64,000 bases of DNA, from the NCBI GenBank assembly GCA_910577325.1, contig CAJTMR010000006.1:83312-147311 (forward strand). Reading direction: 5' to 3'. The stretch is from an uncultured Parabacteroides sp. Its GTDB lineage: Bacteria; Bacteroidota; Bacteroidia; Bacteroidales; Tannerellaceae. Under the pieces are notes generated by a model. It was not told where the DNA came from. It searched no databases and worked only from the letters and a program-made list of their open reading frames with translations. Both the position numbers and the translations under genes were made by a program. Below are positions 52,948-60,919 of the stretch, piece after piece (position 1 is the first letter of the stretch; each line of letters opens with the position of its first letter).

Positions 52948-53370
52948 TTATTTTACGTCCTCTTCGTCCCGCTTAGCCCGAAGACCGGGAATTCCATATC
53001 GGCATAGATTACAACAGGCTTGGGAAAGGCAGTCCTTTTTGGGTTTACGGTCACCTTTGTTTTTTCCTACAGAAATGGTATCGGAATTAGCCTTCTGACT
53101 ATTCGGTTTATACTCTGGAACATGAGGTACACCGATAACTGAGCCTTTATGTAGATTTACAAGGAGATTTTCAATTTCCTGATCTACTTGCTTTACAAGG
53201 CGGAAGAAATTTTCTTCCTGAATTTCTTCCTGTAGGTCTCTAAGCTGATCAATTAATATGTCGATATCCTTCGAGCCGGATATCCCCTCAATACGGATAT
53301 TGATTTCTGCCAGTTGAATACGATGTGTTGTTTCAGATGCTTGGTACGTTTTGATAATTTGAGTCTTCAT
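52948..53370 (-). CDS. Phage early protein with coiled-coil core
   Basis: 140 aa (MKTQIIKTYQASETTHRIQL...). Residues about 35-70 are a helical, charged region (DILIDQLRDLQEEIQEENFFRL). The C-terminal part is basic and has Cys (CLSQACCNLCRYGIPGLRAKR). No family recognised. Fourteen bases after the antirepressor gene. Confidence 0.6.
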   Translation of the reverse strand: MKTQIIKTYQASETTHRIQLAEINIRIEGISGSKDIDILIDQLRDLQEEIQEENFFRLVKQVDQEIENLLVNLHKGSVIGVPHVPEYKPNSQKANSDTISVGKNKGDRKPKKDCLSQACCNLCRYGIPGLRAKRDEEDVK

Positions 53371-53383
53371 AAATTCTAAAATT

Positions 53384-53998
53384 TTATGGTTTTGTATTTC
53401 CTGATAATACGTTTAACACTTCTGTCATCCGCCCATGTCCGTAGGCATCAAACCATTTTTCCCGGTTCTCCATCGCCTTATCTTGCAAATAGGCCAGTAT
53501 GTCGTTATGTTCAAAATCTCCTTTGAGTATGCTATGTACCGCCATACTTGACGTACCGAACCGTTTGGCGCATTTTCTAAGGTCATCTTCGATCAGGTAT
53601 TTCCGCATCTGTTCCAGCATCTGCTTGCGTAAGCGTTTTAGGTTCTTCGCGCTCATGGCAACCTCCGGGGTCATGTAGACCCCATGCTTGCGGATGTTCG
53701 GAAGCACTTCGCCGGTTACCCATTTGCGGAAGGCGCGGGCTTCGGGTTTACGGGATTGGAAAACTAAAGTGTAGAGTCCGGATTCATTAACAGCTATCAT
53801 TGACTGTTTTCCGCCAAGGGTGTCCACTGAAATGGACGCCCTTTCATCTTCATCTAATCTGGTCAATGCATCACGATATTTACTGATTCCAAGTGCATCA
53901 CAAATATCTTTTGCTACAAATAAAGGAGTACCATCTACTACTGCACTTCTAATTTCTCCAAATTCAGGGCTGGAGATCACCGCTACACTTTTTTTCAT
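53384..53998 (-). CDS. BRO-N domain protein, probable antirepressor
   Basis: 204 aa. The BRO N-terminal domain covers residues 1 to about 110: FGEIRSAVVDGTPLFVAKDICDALGI, VNESGLYTLVFQSRKPEARAFRKWV and GEVLPNIRKHGVY. The C-terminal part (KNLKRLRKQMLEQMRKYLI, then FGTSSMAVHSILKGD) is helical. Phage BRO proteins bind DNA and often act as antirepressors. It is the second gene after the lysogeny switch. Confidence 0.85.
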   Translation of the reverse strand: MKKSVAVISSPEFGEIRSAVVDGTPLFVAKDICDALGISKYRDALTRLDEDERASISVDTLGGKQSMIAVNESGLYTLVFQSRKPEARAFRKWVTGEVLPNIRKHGVYMTPEVAMSAKNLKRLRKQMLEQMRKYLIEDDLRKCAKRFGTSSMAVHSILKGDFEHNDILAYLQDKAMENREKWFDAYGHGRMTEVLNVLSGNTKP

Positions 53999-54010
53999 TT
54001 CGAATGTTAA

Positions 54011-54253
54011 TTAGATGATTGTTACTTCCTTATAGGGATTATCTATCTCTTTCTTCTCAATGTTGATCGTCAAATCATACATTCGTCCACCATGATTCAA
54101 GGCATAAGCACGAATAATTTTAGCTGTAGGACTATTGGTGTTGAATTGTAAGGCTTCAACAACTGTTCGCATGGTGACTTTCAATTTCGACCGGATTTCA
54201 TCCTTTACCTCCTTACTTACTTCAATGATTTTCTTTTTCTCTTCCATCTTCAT
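54011..54253 (-). CDS. Small early regulator, first gene of the lytic operon
   Basis: 80 aa (MKMEEKKKIIEVSKEVKDEI...; ATG at 54247 also possible). Helical DNA-binding-like region (LKVTMRTVVEALQFNTNSPTAKIIRAYAL). It is transcribed divergently from the S24 repressor across the operator region, the position of ner or cro in Mu-like phages. No direct family match. Confidence 0.6.
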   Translation of the reverse strand: MKMEEKKKIIEVSKEVKDEIRSKLKVTMRTVVEALQFNTNSPTAKIIRAYALNHGGRMYDLTINIEKKEIDNPYKEVTII

Positions 54254-54314
54254 TAATATCTAATAGTTTGTTGTATCTTTAAAGCGTCTTTCTATTGGAA
54301 GACTCTGCAAAGAT

Positions 54315-54362
54315 GGTTGATAATTTTCAACCAAACAAATAAAACGGGAATAATTTTCAACT
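54315..54362. promoter_or_regulatory. Lysogeny operator region
   Basis: GGTTGATAATTTTCAACC (54315-54332) is a near-perfect palindrome. GAATAATTTTCAACT repeats its right half just before the repressor ATG, and GTTGAAAATTATC occurs again inside the repressor gene (54519-54531). The minus-strand promoter of the early operon (CATCTTTG as -7) overlaps the first site, so repressor binding would block lytic transcription and regulate its own gene. Confidence 0.6.
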
Positions 54363-54365
54363 AAA

Positions 54366-55166
54366 ATGAAAACAATTTTACAGCGTATAGAGCAAATAGC
54401 TATAAATGAGGGGATAAAAATCACCGCATTTGAAAAAAGTATTGGTGCAAGTAAAGGCGTCTTATCCAGGGCTATTAACAATGGAACAGATATTCAATCA
54501 AAATGGCTTCAATCTATTGTTGAAAATTATCCCCAATATTCAGAAGCTTGGCTTCTCACAGGGCGCGGTTCAATGTTAAAAGAAGAACAACCGAAAGAAC
54601 TTTTGGTGTCCACGCCAGTCTGTACTGATAATTTTATTCATATTCCGATCGTTGATATCTCTGTGGCCGCAGGTTCTGGTTATAATAACCCTGATTATGT
54701 AGAAGAAGTCGAATGTATATCTATGCCTGCATCTATGGTGAAAAATAGTCGGAAATATCTATGTGTCCGTGTGAAAGGGCAAAGCATGGTTCCATCCATT
54801 TTAGATGGTGGTTATCTCATCATTCGTTTAATGGAACGATCTGAATGGGAAAGCATTCGTGACAACTATGTATATGTCGTAAGTGATAGGGAAGGAAGAT
54901 CGTATGTCAAACGATTAAAAAATAGATTGCGACAACACGGTTTTATCGTATGTATGTCTGACAATGTAGATAAAAGAAACTATCCTAATTTCAATTTATA
55001 TGAAGAGGATTTGAATACGATTTGGTATGCAGAATGGTATTTTAGCGCTAAACTACCTAACATTCAAGAGACATACTATCGTAAACAAGGTGAATTAGAA
55101 GACAGAATGGATGAGCTAACGGCACAGATTCAACATATTCAAAAAGCATTAGCCATTAACCATTAA
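54366..55166 (+). CDS. XRE/S24 (LexA-like) phage repressor
   Basis: 266 aa. N-terminal helix-turn-helix (AINEGIKITAFEKSIGASKGVLSRAINNGT), then a linker. The S24 peptidase domain has CVRVKGQSMVPSILDGGYL with the catalytic Ser, and YVKRLKNRLRQHG with the catalytic Lys. It keeps the prophage silent and could be inactivated by RecA-stimulated self-cleavage after DNA damage. The C-terminal 30 residues are coiled. It is AT-rich and divergent from the early operon; the spacer holds its operators. Confidence 0.9.
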   Translation: MKTILQRIEQIAINEGIKITAFEKSIGASKGVLSRAINNGTDIQSKWLQSIVENYPQYSEAWLLTGRGSMLKEEQPKELLVSTPVCTDNFIHIPIVDISVAAGSGYNNPDYVEEVECISMPASMVKNSRKYLCVRVKGQSMVPSILDGGYLIIRLMERSEWESIRDNYVYVVSDREGRSYVKRLKNRLRQHGFIVCMSDNVDKRNYPNFNLYEEDLNTIWYAEWYFSAKLPNIQETYYRKQGELEDRMDELTAQIQHIQKALAINH

Positions 55167-55393
55167 AATAATGAAGACAAATAAAAGTAGTTAGTCCTAT
55201 AACAGACAAAAAGAAGCCATTTTTTATCTGTTATAGGTTTTATTCGATGTAATCAACTATAAATCAATATATTGGTATTGTGAAAAGTCTTAATATGCAA
55301 AATTAAGGGTATGCGAAACCGAATTTTAACAGCTATTTTAACATTAATTGATGCAGTAAGGGGTAACGAAACAGCATAAATTTGCTTGTCAGA

Positions 55394-55426
55394 TGTAACC
55401 CCAAATGTAACCCCAAGTGTAACCCC
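55394..55426. repeat. Three TGTAACCCC direct repeats, 12-bp period
   Basis: TGTAACCCC begins at 55394, 55406 and 55418, with CAA/CAAG spacers. It lies in the 746-bp gene-free stretch between the repressor and the phage end. It may be a binding array for a phage or host protein. Confidence 0.6.
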
Positions 55427-55732
55427 TCTCTCTATCAAATAGCTTTTTTTACTCTTTCCCCTGATTATAAGAAAACATCATAATTTACCTTGTGCCTTGT
55501 ATACTTCTTTAGTGTAGGGTGGCAAATCAGGGGAAAAAGGTATGCTTTTGCAGTAGATATCCAGTTGCTACGAAGGGAATTTCTGTTAAGTCTCTAAGGT
55601 GTCTTTCGATCTTTCTAAGCGATTAGAATGCTTGCTGTTATGAGATTTGCATCATGAAATTTTTATAACTGATATCGGTGGATTTGTGGCCCATTTTAGG
55701 GGTTTTAGATTGGAATAGATATCAGAAGGCCA

Positions 55733-55815
55733 AATGTGAAGAAAAGGAAGGCTGAATGTGAAACAACTTCACATTTTTCTTATGCTTTCTCCATTAAATG
55801 TGAAGTAAATGTGAA
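55733..55815. repeat. Cluster of AATGTGAA motifs
   Basis: AATGTGAA occurs at 55733, 55755, 55797 and 55808, and inverted (TTCACATT) at 55768. Five copies within 83 bp next to the phage end suggest an accessory protein-binding array involved in transposition or its control. Otherwise the region 55167-55732 shows no gene. Confidence 0.6.
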
Positions 55816-55822
55816 GCAATGT

Positions 55823-55912
55823 GTATTTTTCGTATTCCGTAGGGTTGTATGTTATTTTCTGATTATCAATATTATATAAAAACAGAGGTGTACTTTTCGT
55901 ATTTCCTATAAT
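55823..55912. repeat. Repressor-side phage end with transposase-site-like repeats
   Basis: GTGTACTTTTCGTATTTCC (from 55888) at the terminus, and TATTTTTCGTATTCCGTAG (55824-55842) 65 bp inside, are two versions of the site seen at the other end as ACGAAAAGTAC. The terminal bases TATTATAGG (minus) resemble TATAATCGG at the left end, giving imperfect terminal inverted repeats of about 24 bp. Confidence 0.65.
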
Positions 55913-55920
55913 ACTTCTAT
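55913..55920. repeat. Right copy of prophage target-site direct repeat ACTTCTAT
   Basis: Matches 15728-15735. The host propeller frame continues from here. Confidence 0.8.
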
Positions 55921-56061
55921 CTTATCAAAAAGTTCATCCACATAGATACGCCTTTTTTCAGCTGCATAGAAATCAATCTCCACAGGTGCATTTTCATCCG
56001 CATTCCTTTCCGGATTGCAGCACGAACAAAAGACCATTAATAATATAAGAGAATAGTACAT
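55913..56061 (-). pseudogene. 6-bladed beta-propeller lipoprotein, N-terminal part (split by prophage)
   Basis: The 5' part of the propeller gene whose remainder is at 14725-15735. From ATG 56061 it reads MYYSLILLMVFCSCCNPERN (lipobox with tandem Cys) and continues to RRIYVDELFDKIEV, where the phage begins. Transcription from upstream would run into the phage end. The adjacent propeller relic 56079-57335 lies upstream in the same direction, so two propellers were once in tandem. Confidence 0.85.
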
Positions 56062-56078
56062 CCGCAATAAAAAAACAT

Positions 56079-57335
56079 CTATTCGACAATCACAGCCACC
56101 GGATTACTTTCGTCGGGCAGATCAGACAAGAGTTGCCAGGCTTGGTTATCTTCCTTAGAAGGATTCTCATCGATCCATTCTTTGACTTCGGCCATGTCCA
56201 ATAATCCGGTCAATTCACCATTGGCGGTTGCCGTCTGGAAAGATTTGACGAAAAGCCCGTTTGCTGGATCGCTTATCTTTCCTTTCGCCATGACCTTGAC
56301 CCGTCCATTTTCCTTATCATAAATGCCCCAATACGTTTCGTCCTTGCCCAACCCTTTGTAGTTGATCTCATAATAATTGGTTTGGAAAACGAAAAACAGG
56401 ACTTTTTTTCCTTCCAGCACATAGTTGAAACCAATGTTACCCTCGTCCCTTCCGGATGATATCGCTCTTCGTAAGGCCAATGCCTGTCCCCCAAGTCAAA
56501 GACATATCGAGGTTCCAACGACTGGTCCGATACGCAATAAAGGGTATCGTTGAAGTTTTCTTTCAAATAGACTTGACCGCCGAATGCCCACAAGCAAGGT
56601 TCCTTGGTATAATCAAAGACGACTTTGTTGTTTTCCAAATACAAAATCAAGCAACGAGTAGAAACAGGAATATTCCCATACCCTCCCAAAATGACCGGTG
56701 TCCTGGTGAATTCAAAGGGTATCGAATCCTCGTGATTCACGATTTCCGTTTGCAGTTTCCCGGTCGGGATGTCATAGGAGAATATTTTGCCTTCATTCTT
56801 TTTGGATAGCGTCTTTTGGTAAAAATACAGGTCATCTCCGTTTCCGATTACAGACAATCCTTGCAACCTTGGCATTCCTTCCGGCAGATTGATGTGCTCC
56901 AACGGATTTCCATCCGCATCAAAACGCAAAATCCGCTGGCCTTCCGTTTGGACATAGATGGTCCCTGACACGTCATCCGTCCAAAAGACCGGGAAACCGT
57001 CTTGCAACAGATACTCATCCACTCCTTGCCCGATCTTCCCGACACACCGGATGAATTTGCCCGTCTTACGATCGAACATTTTTACAGGTTGTTCACGGGA
57101 GCCCACAAGCAGCTTATCTTTCAAGATCCGGATATAAGCCCTATCCCCTATCAACGACTCATCCGTCGTTTCCAACGGCACATAATCGATATGACCGCCG
57201 ATGTCCTCCACCGAAATTTCTTCAAGCTGCTCGAATGCTTGGCCTAAGTTACATGGTTCTCTCTTTCTCTTCCACTTTTTTGCTTGAACAAGCCCACCCG
57301 ATTACCACTAATATGACAAATACGATTTTCTTCAT
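56079..57335 (-). pseudogene. 6-bladed beta-propeller lipoprotein with two frameshifts
   Basis: The original frame starts at 57335 with MKKIVFVILVVIGWACSSKK (lipobox). An extra T near 57250 (ACC-ATG-TAA) breaks it; skipping one base restores NLGQAFEQLEE and then VEDIGGHIDYVPLETTDES. A second shift near 56450-56470 moves from GDRHWPYEER to the frame with GRDEGNIGFNYVLEG, which ends SNPVAVIVE. All blades are otherwise recognisable (GKFIRCVGKIGQGVDEYLL). Two independent shifts mark this copy as decayed, unless both are sequencing errors. Confidence 0.75.
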
Positions 57336-57428
57336 GCTTAACTCTTAATATATGGTTTATTTAATACCCACCTTGAGGGTCTCTATTAAAATTGAATAAT
57401 ATCGACAACCTCATAAAACTAAAATAGA

Positions 57429-57512
57429 TCAACCTCCAACGATCCTTTTCATTTCCTCGTCAGTCAGCACTTCACTCTGTTTCTTCACTTTGATTTCAGA
57501 TAATCGCTTCAT
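57429..57512 (-). CDS. 27-aa leader-like peptide ending in GG
   Basis: MKRLSEIKVKKQSEVLTDEE followed by MKRIVGG and TGA. It matches the precursor leaders of this locus and ends exactly at the double glycine where a C39-type peptidase would cut, with no core after it. It may be a precursor that lost its core to a stop, or a true leader-only peptide acting in regulation or competition. It lies 18 bases downstream of the VKOR-type gene's stop region and just upstream of a propeller relic, in the usual precursor place. Confidence 0.6.
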   Translation of the reverse strand: MKRLSEIKVKKQSEVLTDEEMKRIVGG

Positions 57513-57531
57513 GATTTTACGATTTTAATAA

Positions 57532-59070
57532 TTAAACAATATGTAACAAATCCTCCAACATATACTCATCCGGCTTCTTATGCCCATTGAATAATATCGT
57601 GGGGGTCGAACGTATCTTATTTTTCATGACAAAATCATAATGCCGGGCATATTCTTCATCTACTTGCCGGTCCGGTTCAAAACCATATTCCCGGAAGAAC
57701 GACTCCTTCCTATATTTGCCCTCTTCATACCATTTGTCCAAAATAGCCAGGAAGGTGGCTTCATCATGTTTCAAATAGGAATATATCAAAAATTTTGCAC
57801 TAATGCTCAACGGCTCATTGAACGAAGTGAACACATACCGTATGCAAAACTTGTCTCTTCCCTTTTCCAACAACCGATCCAGCTTCCGGTGCAAGGCAGC
57901 ACATGGATCACAATGCGGATTGGTTATGACCGTGATCGTATCCCATGCTTCTTTATTTCCCCAGCAAACGGAAGAAACGGATTGATCCACCGGATATTTT
58001 TCACCCTTTTGCAGCAAGGCGTTAAAAACGTCCTTGTTCGCTTTCAAGCTATTCAATTTATATTGCGCATCCTCCATACTCGAATTCCGGTAAAACATTC
58101 TGCACAATATATCGACAGACAATAGCGGAAGCAAATAAACACATCCGGCAAGCAACAGAGGTATTCCCGTCATATCAGCCATTCGGATATCGCATAAGAC
58201 ATTCACTGAAAAATTTGCCCACAATATCCCCAACACCACCAGACATAAAGGACACCAAATACGGATTTTGAACTTCTGGTAACAAAAACTCCACACCGTA
58301 AAAGGCAAGGCCATGACCGATGCCAAGACATAATAGCCAGCCAATGAACCTGCACAATGCAAAAGCAACAAATTAGAAATGAAATACGACACCCCGATTT
58401 CACTCCACCCGACAATGCCGAACAATTTGGCGGCAGGAGTACTCAGGACATCGTTGTAACTGCTTTTCTTGAACAAAGAACAAACCTTGTCCCCAAATTC
58501 GGTCTGCATCCCGGTTTGCTTCAGCAAAAGCGACCAGGAGACATACAAACCAGCCAGATTGAATACGGATGACAATACCAAATAGACAGCCGGAAACTGT
58601 TCATTCGAGAAAAAAGAGACAAACAACAGAAACAACAAGACCGCAAAGAAGATCAACTTCTCCCCTCTGTCGAACCATTCCGTTTTCAGATGCTCCCCAT
58701 ACCCCGGTTCCTTCGAATGCCCCGTCTTCTCGGCCAAAAGGACTACGCCGGACCAAGCCGTCAAGAAATCTTCAATTGGCAATTCGATTGATTTACCGCG
58801 CCAATAATAAGAGACACGCGCTGAAGACAGTTTTTCCACCAATACAAACTCATTATTGGCAAACGCGATAAAAGGAGCCTCCAGTTCCGAAAGCTCCGAA
58901 GCATCCCGATCCAACCGTAACGCCAAGTTATCCACCCCGTAATCCGAAAGCATCCGAGACAATCCGAACAAACTGTCCTTATACGGATATTCCCGGTAGA
59001 ACCGGTCCGAATACTCCGATGTATGCGGAACCTCCAATAACTGAAGAAATCGTGTAAATACGTTTTTCAT
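57532..59070 (-). CDS. C39-like/VKOR/thioredoxin membrane protein for disulfide formation
   Basis: 512 aa from MKNVFTRFLQLLEV. Residues about 30-118 resemble the later part of a C39 peptidase domain (SLFGLSRMLSDYGVDNLAL, APFIAFANNEFVLVEKL, FLTAWSGVVLLAE). The catalytic Cys region is missing and the His position is Asn, so it should be inactive but could still bind leaders. Membrane segments of a VKOR domain follow with FKKSSYNDVLSTPAAKLFG and the redox motif IWCPLCLVV. The C-terminal thioredoxin domain has NPHCDPCAALHRKL and a cis-Pro loop STPTILFNG. VKOR-thioredoxin proteins make disulfides in the periplasm, which fits the Cys-rich precursors. Confidence 0.85.
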   Translation of the reverse strand: MKNVFTRFLQLLEVPHTSEYSDRFYREYPYKDSLFGLSRMLSDYGVDNLALRLDRDASELSELEAPFIAFANNEFVLVEKLSSARVSYYWRGKSIELPIEDFLTAWSGVVLLAEKTGHSKEPGYGEHLKTEWFDRGEKLIFFAVLLFLLFVSFFSNEQFPAVYLVLSSVFNLAGLYVSWSLLLKQTGMQTEFGDKVCSLFKKSSYNDVLSTPAAKLFGIVGWSEIGVSYFISNLLLLHCAGSLAGYYVLASVMALPFTVWSFCYQKFKIRIWCPLCLVVLGILWANFSVNVLCDIRMADMTGIPLLLAGCVYLLPLLSVDILCRMFYRNSSMEDAQYKLNSLKANKDVFNALLQKGEKYPVDQSVSSVCWGNKEAWDTITVITNPHCDPCAALHRKLDRLLEKGRDKFCIRYVFTSFNEPLSISAKFLIYSYLKHDEATFLAILDKWYEEGKYRKESFFREYGFEPDRQVDEEYARHYDFVMKNKIRSTPTILFNGHKKPDEYMLEDLLHIV

Positions 59071-59077
59071 ACCCCGT

Positions 59078-60297
59078 CTAAACCAAGCCATAAACCTTTT
59101 CCATATTCTCCCCCATCCGTTCCGAAGTAAACTTCTGCTCATATTCATTCCGGAATCGTTTGCCTGCTTCGGGGTCCTGCAAAGCCTCTACAACCAATCG
59201 CGCCAATTCTTCCGGAGAGACGCGCACACCTTCTTGCGTCTCTTCAACAGGCAATTTATAAAGGCCGTTTCCCATTTCCCCAAGTCCGGTACTTGTCGAA
59301 CTCACCAACGGGATGCCGAACATCATCATCTCTATGGCGACATAGCTGCATTGCTCGTGCTTGGACGGCATCACCCCGACATCGGCAATCCGGTACAAGC
59401 GGTATAGTTCGCCCTTCGTCAAACGCCCGGTAAAAGTAATACGGCTCCAGATGTCTCTTGCCTTTTCCAGACAAGAAGTGTAATTGCCTTCTCCCACGAC
59501 CAGCAACCGCGAATCCGGAAACGTGTCCGACACGATCTTGAAAGCCTCCACCAGAAGGCCGACTCCCTTTATGTCATCAAGCCTCCCCACAAACAAGACC
59601 AACTTGCCGGATTCTTCAAAACACAAATCCCGTTTGATCCGCCTGGCCTCTTTTTTCTCATAAGCAGGACACTCGTCAGGCAAGCCGTTATAGGCCAACG
59701 ATATTTTCTTCGCATCCACGCCATACTCTTCAAGCAACAATTATAGGTATAGCGGGACAAACAGACAATCGAATCCGCTTCCGAATAAACCGCCAGCTCC
59801 TTCCCTATGCTATCCGCAATGTTCTTGAAACGCTCTTGCGTTTTCCCCTCACGGCGATCCTGCATGATCTTCCTGAAAAGCGTCGTATTCCCGTCCAATT
59901 CAAAACACCACATTTGGTAATGAATGGTGAACAGCGTCGTGCACTCCGGAAAATACTGTTTTGCCAACTTCAACAATGGCAGTTCCTGCCCGTAGTTGAA
60001 ATGAAAGAGCAACCGGTCTTCTTCACCGACTTCTTCGATATAAGAATAGAGCACATACCAGGAATTCCGGATATAGATTTCCAGTTTATCCGAAGGCAGA
60101 GAAACACGGGGAAAGCAGAAACTCCTATATCCGTCCTTCTCTTCTACTTCAAACTCGTCTTTATCAGAATTCAAGACCACCACATTCAACTTTATATCCT
60201 GCCGGCCGGAGAAAAGAGCAATCATTTGCCGTATATAAGTGCCGATCCCATAGATGGCTGCACGGCTTCCTTCATTGAACAGATACAGATGTTTCAT
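59078..60297 (-). pseudogene. GT4-type glycosyltransferase with a frameshift
   Basis: The start is at 60297 (MKHLYLFNEGSRAAIYGIGT), overlapping the LanC-like stop by four bases. This N-terminal part matches the glycosyltransferases that accompany Bacteroidales GG-leader peptides. Near 59740 the frame VCLSRYTYN changes to LLLEEYGVDAKKISLAYNG after a one-base loss, and the C-terminal half continues with KLVLFVGRLDDIKGVGLLVEAF and SKHEQCSYVAIEMMMFGIP, the GT4 donor-binding motifs. Active if the shift is a sequencing error, otherwise lost. The next gene (VKOR-type) starts seven bases on. Confidence 0.75.
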
Positions 60298-60902
60298 AAC
60301 AATGTCTTTTTCAAAATATAACCGGCACATCCTTTTGCCAACCCCAGGTCCCATTTCAACGGATTCGGGCCGGAGGGCACATCCCCGATGGCGGACGACA
60401 GCAAGTCTTTGTCTTCGGGGACAGCCTTATCCCTTATCCTGCCGGCCAGTTCCTGCACGAACAAACCATCCAATGTCGACAAGGCATGGTCGCGGCAAGG
60501 AGAGCCCAAATGCTTTTGCACATAATAATAAATGCCTGCCAAACCCTCTTCCACGCTTTCGTCCGCCATCCTCCTCACGTCATATTTCATGATATGCTCG
60601 TTTATATTGCGCAAGACCACGTTGGAATCGCCTTCCATAAAACGATTTTGCAACAGATATTCGATTCCCCACCCGATGCCGGCCAGGCCGTTTTCAAAAT
60701 CATAACTTGTCCCTGCATGGATGCTTGAACAAACTTCATCCAACAGTTCGCCGGCAAAATCGTCATATATCGGCTTTTGCGCAAAACGGGCATACCGGCA
60801 GAGGGCGATAACGATCCCCATCTTCCCATGATACAGTCCGATGTCCGGAGTCAGACTCGATGCCATGACCAAATGGTTGACTATACGTTCGGTTATATTC
60901 AT
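60294..60902 (-). CDS. LanC-like protein without zinc ligands
   Basis: 202 aa. Repeating alpha-barrel motifs as in lanthionine cyclases: GLYHGKMGIVIALCRYAR, FENGLAGIGWGIEYLLQ, EEGLAGIYYYVQKHLG and GLAKGCAGYILKKTLL. The catalytic zinc residues of LanC (WCxG and CHG) are not present, and the protein is about half the usual length, so it probably is a scaffold or substrate-binding unit, not a cyclase. Similar to the C-terminal part of the GT2 protein at 13643. It overlaps the GT4 start by four bases. Confidence 0.75.
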   Translation of the reverse strand: MNITERIVNHLVMASSLTPDIGLYHGKMGIVIALCRYARFAQKPIYDDFAGELLDEVCSSIHAGTSYDFENGLAGIGWGIEYLLQNRFMEGDSNVVLRNINEHIMKYDVRRMADESVEEGLAGIYYYVQKHLGSPCRDHALSTLDGLFVQELAGRIRDKAVPEDKDLLSSAIGDVPSGPNPLKWDLGLAKGCAGYILKKTLL

Positions 60903-60919
60903 AATGTATTTTTTTTATC

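Larger units (their letters stand above)
15733..55912. mobile_element. Mu-like transposable prophage, about 40.2 kb
   Basis: The boundaries are defined by the split propeller gene, the flanking ACTTCTAT repeats and inverted end sequences carrying ACGAAAAGTAC. The gene content is that of a transposable tailed phage: S24 repressor, transposase A, target ATPase B, DUF3164, terminase, DUF1320, DUF935-type portal, gpF, virion morphogenesis, protease-scaffold, capsid, lysis and tail genes. The early end lies to the window's right. The packaging block is on the plus strand and the capsid-tail block on the minus strand, so unlike Mu the late genes are not all in one direction. Most genes are intact; a probable tail-tube gene has an in-frame TAG. 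Confidence 0.93.

Noticed and set aside
55253..55438. Minus-strand ORF MIERGVTLGVTFGV...
   Set aside because: It is the translation of the TGTAACCCC repeats in the phage-end control region; no promoter or protein-like features.
60294..60902. Active lanthionine cyclase
   Set aside because: The zinc-binding Cys and His motifs are absent, no dehydratase is nearby, and the partners point to disulfides.
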